Assembly (NCBI RefSeq): GCF_965218915.1
Contig: NZ_OZ244708.1
Span: forward strand, 2,790,001-2,854,000
Direction: 5' to 3'
Origin: Novosphingopyxis sp965218915
Lineage (GTDB): Bacteria; Pseudomonadota; Alphaproteobacteria; Sphingomonadales; Sphingomonadaceae
Length of the DNA: 64,000 bases
The position numbers and the translations under genes are program-made. The stretch's first letter is position 1, and each line of letters opens with the position of its first letter. Positions 9,720 through 16,804 of this stretch are shown piece after piece. The notes under the pieces are model-generated. The model was not told the DNA's origin. It saw only the letters and a list, made by a program, of their open reading frames with translations, and ran no database searches.

Positions 9720-10486
9720 GCAACAAGCTGATCCTTCCGCGCCGGCGCTTTCTGAGCGGCATGGCGGCGGGCGCGGGCGGCCTGATGCTTTCGGGCTGCG
9801 ACGCGCTGGTCCAGAGCGAAAGCGCGGCCTCGGTGCTCGACCAGGTCGACGGGCTGAACCACGGCCTCCAGCGCGCACTGTCACCCCGAAACGCGCTCGC
9901 CACCGAATATAGCGAGCGCGACATGAGCCCGACGTTCCGGACCAACGGCAACGACTTCCCCAAATCGGCCGAATATCTGCGGCATATGGCAACCAATTTC
10001 GCCGACTGGCGCATTCCGGTCACCGGCATGGTGGCGCGGCCGTTTGCGCTGAGCCTGGACCAGATCAGGCACATGCCGCAGCGCGCGCAGATCACCCGGC
10101 ATGACTGCGTGGAAGGCTGGAGCGCGATCGGCAAATGGCAGGGGCCGCAGCTGGGACCGATCCTGAAGCTGGCCGGGCTGTCCGATCAGGCGCGCTATAT
10201 CGTGTTTCGCTGCGCCGACAAGTTCGGCGACACGCCCTATTACGAATCGATCGACATGGTCGATGCCTTCCATCCGCAGACGATTCTGGCCTGGAGCATG
10301 AACGGCGATACCGTTCCGATCGGCAATGGCGCGCCGGTGCGCATGCGCATCGAACGGCAATTGGGATACAAGAACGCCAAATATGTAAACGGCATCGAAG
10401 CCGTCGCCAGCCTCGACACGATCGGGGAAGGCAAGGGCGGCTATTGGGAAGATGTCGCCGATTATGAATGGTATGCAGGGATTTAA
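9716..10486 (+). CDS. Molybdopterin-dependent oxidoreductase (sulfite oxidase/MsrP-like)
   Basis: A 256-residue SUOX-family domain protein. The N-terminus has a twin-arginine stretch RRRFLSGMAAGAGG followed by LMLSGC, suggesting Tat export, perhaps with lipidation. The probable molybdenum-ligand Cys lies in TRHDCVEGWSAIGKW, and the C-terminal region RQLGYKNAKYVNGIEAV fits the family. It overlaps the cytochrome b gene by 4 bp, so the two are translationally coupled. The pair resembles the MsrPQ logic, though the membrane partner is b561-like rather than MsrQ. The substrate (sulfite, methionine sulfoxide or other) cannot be read from the sequence. Confidence 0.85.
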   Translation: MSNKLILPRRRFLSGMAAGAGGLMLSGCDALVQSESAASVLDQVDGLNHGLQRALSPRNALATEYSERDMSPTFRTNGNDFPKSAEYLRHMATNFADWRIPVTGMVARPFALSLDQIRHMPQRAQITRHDCVEGWSAIGKWQGPQLGPILKLAGLSDQARYIVFRCADKFGDTPYYESIDMVDAFHPQTILAWSMNGDTVPIGNGAPVRMRIERQLGYKNAKYVNGIEAVASLDTIGEGKGGYWEDVADYEWYAGI

Positions 10487-10541
10487 CCGCAATGCGGGGG
10501 CACATGAAGCCGGTGTTTACGGCATGACAATGAGGATCGAC

Positions 10542-11291
10542 ATGATGAAATCTATGACATTCGCACTGGCCGCGAGCGCGACGCTCGCCGCCGCCTGTTC
10601 GAGCGCACCGGCAAACGAGGCGCAGGCCCGCGAGCCCGCGCAGGCCGCCAAGGCGTCCCCATCCGCCTCCGCATCCCAGCCGGTGGTCGTCGAGCTGTTC
10701 CAGAGCCAGGGCTGCAGCTCCTGCCCGCCCGCCAACCGCAATGTCAACGCGATCGCCGGCGATCCGGGCGTGCTCGCGCTGAATTTCTCGGTGACCTATT
10801 GGGACCGGCTCGGCTGGAAGGACACGTTCGGCAAACAGGCCTTTACCGACCGGCAGTGGGAATATGCCCATGCCGGAGGCCGGGCCAAGGTCTACACGCC
10901 GCAGGTGATCATCAACGGCCGCACCGCGATCGTGGGCAGCAACCCGCAGCAGCTGGCGTCCGAAATCAGGAAGGCGGGCGGCCTGAAAGGCCCGGCGATC
11001 AAGGCGGTGAACGGAAAAGTCAGCATCGCGGCGGGCAAGACCGCCAAGCCGGCCACGGTGTGGCTGGTGCGCTATGATCCGCGCGAGCTGGATGTGCCGA
11101 TCAAGGCGGGCGAAAATGGTGGGAAGACGCTACCCCACAAGAACATCGTGCGGGATCTGAGCAAGATCGGCCAATGGACCGGCAGCGCGGCGAGCTTCAG
11201 CGTGCCCGTCAGCTCCAATAGCGCTTATCGCAGCGCCATATTGGTACAGAGCGCCGATGGCGGCCCGATGATTTCCGCCAGAAAGCTCTGA
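10542..11291 (+). CDS. DUF1223 secreted thioredoxin-like protein
   Basis: A 249-residue protein with an N-terminal hydrophobic segment ending in AAACSS, a likely lipoprotein signal. It is followed by an Ala/Ser/Pro linker and the DUF1223 domain, which starts VVVELFQSQGCSSCPPANRN. The CSSC pair resembles a thioredoxin active site, and TPQVIINGRTAIVGS is the matching downstream element. The ATG at 10542 has AGGA eight bases upstream; in-frame ATGs at 10524 and 10530 are alternatives. It follows the molybdoenzyme by 55 bp and is probably in the same operon, perhaps in redox maintenance of exported proteins (inference). Confidence 0.82.
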   Translation: MMKSMTFALAASATLAAACSSAPANEAQAREPAQAAKASPSASASQPVVVELFQSQGCSSCPPANRNVNAIAGDPGVLALNFSVTYWDRLGWKDTFGKQAFTDRQWEYAHAGGRAKVYTPQVIINGRTAIVGSNPQQLASEIRKAGGLKGPAIKAVNGKVSIAAGKTAKPATVWLVRYDPRELDVPIKAGENGGKTLPHKNIVRDLSKIGQWTGSAASFSVPVSSNSAYRSAILVQSADGGPMISARKL

Positions 11292-11344
11292 TCGTTCCAC
11301 GCGCATCGATCGCCGTCGGCATTTTCGGCGGAAAATAAAAACAG

Positions 11345-11384
11345 GCAATAAAAAACGCGCCCGAACCGATCGGTTCGGGCGCGT
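11345..11384 (-). terminator. Rho-independent terminator, minus strand
   Basis: A 30-bp perfect palindrome (11355-11384, half-site ACGCGCCCGAACCGA) lies directly next to an A-rich run on the plus strand, so a minus-strand transcript would end in a U tract. It serves the Met/Asp-rich lipoprotein gene at 11408. The plus side lacks a T run, so it is weaker for the DUF1223 gene. Confidence 0.85.
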
Positions 11385-11407
11385 CTCTAATGGTTCGAAA
11401 ACGGAAA

Positions 11408-11704
11408 TTACATCTTGTCTTCGGTCATCGGCGACTTGTCGGTCATCGGTGTAGCCATCGAATCATTGGACATCGAATCACTGGACATCGAGTCGCCGGC
11501 CATCGGGGTCGCCATCGAATCGCCTTCCATCATGGCATCACCCGTCATCATGGTATCCGGAGTCGCCATAGCGTCCGGCTCGGCCATCGTGTCGGTGGTC
11601 ATGGTGTCGGTCGGGGTCTCATCCGCGCTCGGCGAGCAAGCGGAAAGGGCGATAGCGGCTGCGCCGACCATCGGCAGAACGATAAACTTTTTCATAGACT
11701 TCAC
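11408..11704 (-). CDS. Low-complexity Met/Asp/Ser-rich lipoprotein, 98 aa
   Basis: A signal sequence with lipobox (AAAIALSACSPS) is followed by about 75 residues built from irregular repeats of the type GDSMATPM, SDSM and NDSM. Almost every third to fourth residue is Met preceded by Asp/Ser/Thr. No known family is recognised. The alternation of Met and Asp would suit copper, silver or calcium binding, or simply an acidic spacer on the cell surface (inference). The start has TAAGGAGTG upstream. It lies alone between a strong terminator and trxB. Confidence 0.7.
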   Translation of the reverse strand: MKSMKKFIVLPMVGAAAIALSACSPSADETPTDTMTTDTMAEPDAMATPDTMMTGDAMMEGDSMATPMAGDSMSSDSMSNDSMATPMTDKSPMTEDKM

Positions 11705-11832
11705 TCCTTAGCGTGTGAACGGGTCGCTGTTACGGCTCCGTTTCCACCGCATCAATGGGTTGATAGGGCTGCGGTTCCCGATCGATTTCGCTTTAGCCGT
11801 GGTCGAAGCGTTCCGCAAGCGCGACGAAGCCC

Positions 11833-12828
11833 TCAGGCCGCAACATTCACGAAATCCGAAACACCCTCGATTTCCAGGAATTTTTCGGCGTCCAAAGCGG
11901 CCATGCAGCCGGTTCCGGCGGATGTCACCGCCTGGCGGTAGACATGGTCCATCACGTCGCCGCAGGCGAACACCCCTGGAACGCTCGTCTGGGTGGCGTT
12001 GCCGGCCAATCCGCTTTCGACGCGGATATAGCCGCCCTTCATCTGCAGATGTCCCTCGAACAGCTCGGTATTGGGCTTGTGCCCGATCGCGATGAACACG
12101 CCGTGCAGGTCGATATCGCGCGTTGCGCTATCTTGGGTCGATTTTACCCGCATGCCGGTGACGCCCGTGGGATCGCCCAGTACCTCGTCCAGCACATGGT
12201 TCCACAGGATGGTCAGCTTGCCCTCGGCCTCGCGCTCGAACAGGCGGTCCTGCAGAATCTTTTCCGAGCGCAGCTTGTCCCGGCGATGCACCAGCGTGAC
12301 GTGGCTGGCGATATTCGACAGGTAGAGCGCTTCCTCGACCGCGGTGTTGCCGCCGCCGATCACCGCCACCGGCTTGCCCTTGTAGAAGAACCCGTCGCAG
12401 GTGGCGCAGGCGGACACGCCCTTGCCCATGAACGCCTGTTCCGATGGCAGCCCCAGATATTGCGCGCTCGCGCCGGTGGCGATGATCACGGTGTCGGCGA
12501 GATAATGCCCCGCCCCGCCGGTCAGCCTGAACGGGCGCTGCGAGAAATCGACCTCCTCGATATGGTCGGTGACGAGCGCGGTGCCGAACCGTGTCGCATG
12601 GTTCTTCATCCGCTCCATCAGATCGGGGCCGAGCACGCCGGCGTCGTCGCCCGGCCAGTTGTCGACATCGGTGGTGGTCATCAGCTGTCCGCCCAGCTCG
12701 ACGCCCGAGATGATCATCGGCGAGAGATTGGCCCGAGCGGCATAGACCGCGGCGGTATAGCCCGCCGGACCCGATCCGATGATGATCACCGGCGCGTAGC
12801 GCGCATCGCTGAGATGATGGGTCGTCAT
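11833..12828 (-). CDS. trxB: Thioredoxin reductase
   Basis: A flavoprotein that reduces thioredoxin with NADPH. FAD motif IIIGSGPAGYTAAVYAAR lies at residues ~15-32, the redox-active CATC at 141-144, the NADPH motif VIGGGNTAVEEAL near 155 and the C-terminal FAD motif GVFACGDVMD. The length of 331 residues is normal, with a slightly extended N-terminus (MTTHHLSDARY). Monocistronic as far as can be seen; the next gene upstream on the same strand is more than 9 kb of other operons away. Confidence 0.95.
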   Translation of the reverse strand: MTTHHLSDARYAPVIIIGSGPAGYTAAVYAARANLSPMIISGVELGGQLMTTTDVDNWPGDDAGVLGPDLMERMKNHATRFGTALVTDHIEEVDFSQRPFRLTGGAGHYLADTVIIATGASAQYLGLPSEQAFMGKGVSACATCDGFFYKGKPVAVIGGGNTAVEEALYLSNIASHVTLVHRRDKLRSEKILQDRLFEREAEGKLTILWNHVLDEVLGDPTGVTGMRVKSTQDSATRDIDLHGVFIAIGHKPNTELFEGHLQMKGGYIRVESGLAGNATQTSVPGVFACGDVMDHVYRQAVTSAGTGCMAALDAEKFLEIEGVSDFVNVAA

Positions 12829-12933
12829 GAAATTCGCTCCGGATTGGCTTTGATTCGGACATAGGAAGGATGGCGCGGGCGGCCAAGGACGATCATTTTT
12901 GGAGGCGGATAGCGGAGCTTGCGACGACCACTC

Positions 12934-13704
12934 CTATGCCTGCCCGGCGTAGAACAGCCGCTGCCCATCGGGTCCGGCGGCTTCGCCGATGGGGGTCTCG
13001 TAGACGTCGCTGAGCAGACGGGCGCTGAGCACATCCGCTGCCGCGCCCGCCGCCGCGATCCGGCCCTGCTTCAGGATCAGCACATCGTCGGCGATGCGCG
13101 CGGCCTGATTGAGATCGTGCAACACCAGCAGCACGCCCGCGCCGTGATTGGCGGCGCTGCGGAACAGCCGCAGCATATCGAGCTGATGCGCGGGATCGAG
13201 GCTGGCGAGCGGTTCGTCGGCGAGCAGCCATTGCGGCTCCCCCGCCAGCAGCCGCGCCAGCAGCACGCGTGCCCGCTCGCCGCCCGACAGGCTGTGGATC
13301 GGGCGCGCGGCGAAATGCATGGTCTCGGTATCGGAGAGCGCCTTGGCCACCGCCGCCTCATCGGCCTGCGATGGTCCGCCATACGGTCCGCGATGCGGCA
13401 GGCGGCCGAGCGCGACCAGTTCCTTTGCCGCCAGGTTCCAGTGCACGGTCGGCTCTTGCGCCAGATACGCGATGCGCCGTGCCCGCTCGCGCGGCTTCAA
13501 CGATCGCAGCGGCGCACCGCCCAGCATCACCCTACCGCCTTCAGGCTCGGCGAGGCCGACGAGGCATTTGAGCAGGCTGCTCTTGCCCGCGCCATTGGGG
13601 CCGAGCAGCACCGTGATGCACCCCGGCTGGAACGCCGCCGAGACGCCGTCCAGCGCGCGCGTCTCTCCCAGAAGCAGGACAAGGTCCGTGGCCGTCAGTT
13701 CCAT
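12934..13704 (-). CDS. btuD: ABC transporter ATP-binding protein for vitamin B12 uptake
   Basis: A 256-residue ABC ATPase: Walker A GPNGAGKSS at 35-43, Q-loop AYLAQEPT, signature LSGGERARVLLARLL at 139-153, Walker B LLADEPLASLD and switch His in VLHDLNQAA. It starts inside the end of the FecCD-type permease gene (10-bp overlap), so the two are coupled. It powers import of cobalamin through BtuC with BtuF. Assignment to B12 rather than haem or siderophore rests on the cobalamin riboswitch and btuB at the head of the cluster. The frame continues upstream of the ATG without similarity. Confidence 0.88.
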   Translation of the reverse strand: MELTATDLVLLLGETRALDGVSAAFQPGCITVLLGPNGAGKSSLLKCLVGLAEPEGGRVMLGGAPLRSLKPRERARRIAYLAQEPTVHWNLAAKELVALGRLPHRGPYGGPSQADEAAVAKALSDTETMHFAARPIHSLSGGERARVLLARLLAGEPQWLLADEPLASLDPAHQLDMLRLFRSAANHGAGVLLVLHDLNQAARIADDVLILKQGRIAAAGAAADVLSARLLSDVYETPIGEAAGPDGQRLFYAGQA

Positions 13705-14669
13705 GCAATCCGTCCTCGGTAACGCAGCAGCAGCCAGAAGAAGAAGGGCGCGCCGATCATCGCCATGGCCACGCCCAGCTTCACCTCGTTCGCGCCGGGC
13801 GCCAGCCGCACGAGGCTGTCCGCCGCCAGCAGCAGCGCGGCGCCCCCCAGCGTGGAGGGCCAGAGCAGCGCCGAGGGCCGCTCGCCGAACCATGGCCGCA
13901 GCAGATGTGGCACGATCAGCCCGACGAAACCGACCACGCCGGTCACCGCCACCCCCGCGCCGACGCCGAGCCCGACCGCGCCGACGATCAGCGCCTGCAA
14001 CGCGCCCATCCGCACGCCCAGCGACCGCGCGCTCTCCTCGCCCAGCGCCAGCGCATCGAGCGCGCGCCCGGTGGTGAGCAGCAGCGCCGCGCCCGCCGCG
14101 ATGCACGGCAGCGCGTAAGCCGCCTCGGCATAGCCGCGATCGGTCAGCGCGCCCATGATCCAGGTCACGATCTCGCTGGTCGCGAACGGATTGGGCGAGA
14201 TCGAGATGAGAAACGCCGTCAGCGCGCCGCCCAAGCTGGCGAGGATCGTGCCCGCCAGGATCAGCGACACCGCGCTCGCCGAGCGGCCGACGAAGATGCC
14301 GAGCAGCAGGATCGCGCCCGCCGCGCCCGCCATCGCCGATCCGAACAGGATCAGCAGACTGCCGCCGAGCCCGAAGAAGATCGCTGCCACCGCCCCGAAC
14401 GCCGCGCCCGAGCTGATGCCGAGCACGCCGGGATCGGCCAGCGGGTTGCGCATATAGCCCTGCAGCACCGCACCCGACAGGCCGAGCATTCCCCCGATCG
14501 CCGCGCCGAGGATGGCGCGCGGCAGACGCAACTCCAGGATGATCCACCAGCGCGGATCGTCCGAGAACCAGGCCGAGAAGGGCACCCAGACTTTCCCGGC
14601 CATCAGCGAGAGCGCGAACAGCAGGACGGTGAGCGCCGTAAGGAGGGCAAGTTTGGCGGACCGGCTCAT
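13695..14669 (-). CDS. btuC: FecCD-family ABC permease for vitamin B12 uptake
   Basis: A 324-residue polytopic permease with about ten membrane segments and the FecCD hallmarks RLPRAILGAAIGGMLGLSG, QGYMRNPLADPGVLGISSGA and the cytoplasmic coupling helix GVVGFVGLIVPHLLR. It pairs with the ATPase, which overlaps it by 10 bp. In the minus-strand operon it should follow btuF directly, but an IS30-family element now separates them by about 1.2 kb, so its expression may depend on readthrough or on a promoter supplied by the element. Confidence 0.88.
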   Translation of the reverse strand: MSRSAKLALLTALTVLLFALSLMAGKVWVPFSAWFSDDPRWWIILELRLPRAILGAAIGGMLGLSGAVLQGYMRNPLADPGVLGISSGAAFGAVAAIFFGLGGSLLILFGSAMAGAAGAILLLGIFVGRSASAVSLILAGTILASLGGALTAFLISISPNPFATSEIVTWIMGALTDRGYAEAAYALPCIAAGAALLLTTGRALDALALGEESARSLGVRMGALQALIVGAVGLGVGAGVAVTGVVGFVGLIVPHLLRPWFGERPSALLWPSTLGGAALLLAADSLVRLAPGANEVKLGVAMAMIGAPFFFWLLLRYRGRIAWN

Positions 14670-14825
14670 GCGCTGGTTCTCCTGAAAACACCCCGTCGCT
14701 CCCGCGAAGGCGGGAGCCTATGCCGACTTTCGTTTGAGCGATGTATCGGGCCGTACGGGCTAGTTCGCGCCGGGGTTCCCACCAGACAAGCCTTGATCTG
14801 GTTTGAAACACGGGATGGGCTCCCT

Positions 14826-15878
14826 GAACTCACGGAACAAGTGCAACACCTGCTAAGGGTGTTGTCGCGATGGGAAGATGTTACGGCCAGCTCGGCCTCG
14901 ATGAGCGGATTGAGATTTATCGGCTGCATGCAGCCGGTAAATCTTCGCGGCAGATCGCAGCGGCGCTTGGACGCGCGCCCTCGACGATTGGCCGCGAACT
15001 GGAACGCAATGGCAAGCCGACCAAGGTTTGGCGCGGTGGCTACGACCCGGGCAGGGCTCATGACCTCGCCGAGCGGCGAAGACGCTGGGACAAACGCTTC
15101 AAGCTGGCGCGCCAGCCGGACCTGGCACAGCTGGTGAAGGACCGCCTTGCGATGGGATGGTCCCCCGAGCAGATCGCCGGCCGGCTGGCGCTCGAACATG
15201 GTCGCACCGTCGTTAGCCATGAGTCAATCTACCGCTTCGTCTATCATCGATCGGCCAACAAGGATTACTGGCATCGCCTGCTGCCACGCCGCAAATCCCG
15301 CCGCGGACGGCTGGGCATGAGAGGCGGCAGTCCGGCAAGCTTCATCAAACGCCGCCGCTCCATCGACGAGCGGCCGGGCGCGGCCGACGACAGATGCACG
15401 CCTGGCCACTGGGAAGCCGATTACATGCTGTTTGCCCGCCCCGGCCAAGGACTGCTTGTCGTCCATGAACGCCAGTCGCGCTACACCATGCTGGATGCGC
15501 CGCCGGATCGAAAGGCAATCCGCACCGCCCGCCATCTGCGCGGGCTGCTCGCCCCGATCGCGCCGGTGCTCCGGCAAAGCCTGACCGTGGATAATGGCAC
15601 CGAGTTCGCGCTGCATTATCAGCTCACCGACCAGCTCGGCCTCGACACCTTCTTCTGCGATACGCACAGCCCCTGGCAAAAAGGCGGCGTCGAAAACGCC
15701 ATCGGTCGTCTGCGCCGTGCCCTGCCGCGCAAGACCGATCTTGCCGCCCTCGAACCCAAAGCCCTCGTCAATGCCGTCAACGCATACAATCACACCCCAA
15801 GAAAATGCCTCGACTTTCAGACCCCCGCTGAGGCATTCAACAGACTTCAACCAACTGTTGCACTTCAAACGTGAATCC
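14826..15878 (+). mobile_element. IS30-family insertion sequence
   Basis: A single transposase gene is flanked by imperfect terminal inverted repeats of about 23 bp: left 14826-14848 and right 15856-15878, sharing TCACG and the core AAGTGCAACA. The transposase stop codon falls inside the right repeat. The size of about 1.05 kb fits the family. The target duplication could not be determined, and the exact left boundary is uncertain because the unassigned sequence at 14722-14825 could belong to the element. Confidence 0.75.
14870..15874 (+). CDS. IS30-family transposase
   Basis: A 334-residue DDE transposase. An N-terminal helix-turn-helix region (RSRQIAAALGRAPSTIGREL-like, residues 25-45) is followed by WSPEQIAGRL and the catalytic domain. 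Catalytic residues are likely D184 in GHWEADYM, D241 in VDNGTEF and E275 in PWQKGGVENAIGRLRR, the classical IS30 arrangement. The gene appears intact and so is potentially active. It reads opposite to the btu operon that it interrupts. Confidence 0.93.
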   Translation: MGRCYGQLGLDERIEIYRLHAAGKSSRQIAAALGRAPSTIGRELERNGKPTKVWRGGYDPGRAHDLAERRRRWDKRFKLARQPDLAQLVKDRLAMGWSPEQIAGRLALEHGRTVVSHESIYRFVYHRSANKDYWHRLLPRRKSRRGRLGMRGGSPASFIKRRRSIDERPGAADDRCTPGHWEADYMLFARPGQGLLVVHERQSRYTMLDAPPDRKAIRTARHLRGLLAPIAPVLRQSLTVDNGTEFALHYQLTDQLGLDTFFCDTHSPWQKGGVENAIGRLRRALPRKTDLAALEPKALVNAVNAYNHTPRKCLDFQTPAEAFNRLQPTVALQT

Positions 15879-15927
15879 ACACCCCAGCTTTCGCCGGAGC
15901 GACGGAAATTTTGAGGGAATGAGTGTT

Positions 15928-16791
15928 TCATTCCGCCATCTCGCGTGCCCGCGCCAGTCGCCGCGCCAGCGGGATCAGCGTCGGCCCGCCGCAATAGAGC
16001 AGGTTCTGCGGGAAGTCGGCGATAGCCACGGCCTGCCCGCTCGCGCGCAGCGCCGCGATCCGCCGCCGCCGCGCGCCGTCCTCGCGCGATCCGGCCGCCG
16101 CCGTCACGCCGCGCCGGTCCATGAACACCACGCGCGGCGGCTTCGCCACGACATATTCGCTGGGCAGGATGTCCCAGCTCGCCAGCCCATAGGACGCGCT
16201 GGCATTGATGAAACCGCTCTGCTCCAGCATATCGCCGACCAGCGTGCCCTGCCCCGGCACCAGCCCGTCGCCCATCCACACCAGCGCGGGGATATGCGCA
16301 TCGGAGCGCGCCGCCGCCAGCGCCGCATCGATCCGCGCCAGCAGCCGCGCGCCGCGTTCGGGCGCATCCAGCGCGGCGGCCATGTCGGCAATCTGCCGGC
16401 GGCTCTCGGCAATCGTCGCGGGCACGCCGAACACCTGCACCGCGATCCCCTGCCGGTCCAGGGCATTGCGGGTGGCGGGCGCGAGGTGGCCGCCGGTCAC
16501 CACCAGATCGGGGTGCAGCGCGATCACCTCCTCCGCCGTGCCGCCGACGCTGGCGAAGCGGCGCGCCATGGCCACGTCCATCGAGCTCGCCTGCGGATCG
16601 CGCGAATAGTCGCTGATCGCGGCGATGCGGCGGGCGGGGACCAGCTGGGTAAGGATCGCATCGGTGCACGGGTTGAGCGAAACGATGCGCTGCGGATTGT
16701 TTGGGGGAGCGACGGGCGGCGCGGCCGCGTTGCTGCCGCAGGCCGCAAGGCCCGCCAGCAGCAACAGGGACGCCGCCCGTCTTGCCATCAC
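15928..16791 (-). CDS. btuF: Periplasmic cobalamin-binding ABC substrate-binding protein
   Basis: A 287-residue protein with lipoprotein signal (LLLLAGLAACGSN) and a periplasmic-binding-protein fold of the BtuF/FepB type. Recognisable segments are RIVSLNPCTDAILTQL at the start of the domain, VGGTAEEVIALHPDLVV in the first lobe and the long inter-lobe helix. It lies 13 bp downstream of btuB and would hand cobalamin to BtuC. The permease gene that should follow is displaced by the IS30-family element. Confidence 0.85.
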   Translation of the reverse strand: MMARRAASLLLLAGLAACGSNAAAPPVAPPNNPQRIVSLNPCTDAILTQLVPARRIAAISDYSRDPQASSMDVAMARRFASVGGTAEEVIALHPDLVVTGGHLAPATRNALDRQGIAVQVFGVPATIAESRRQIADMAAALDAPERGARLLARIDAALAAARSDAHIPALVWMGDGLVPGQGTLVGDMLEQSGFINASASYGLASWDILPSEYVVAKPPRVVFMDRRGVTAAAGSREDGARRRRIAALRASGQAVAIADFPQNLLYCGGPTLIPLARRLARAREMAE

Positions 16792-16804
16792 ACCAACCTG
16801 CCCA

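Larger units (their letters stand above)
14693..15905. repeat. Extragenic palindromic repeat split by the IS30-family insertion
   Basis: The outer arms CCGTCGCTCC (14693-14702) and GGAGCGACGG (15896-15905) are exact complements. Each side has an inner arm typical of the repeats here: CGCGAAGGCGGGAGC on the left and CCCCAGCTTTCGCCGGAG on the right. The IS occupies the middle. The element was therefore present between btuF and btuC before the insertion. About 100 bp of further sequence between 14722 and the IS left end is unassigned. Confidence 0.65.

Noticed and set aside
13705..14811. N-terminal extension in frame with the btuD ATPase
   Set aside because: It overlaps btuC in another frame and has no domain; the ATPase begins at 13704.
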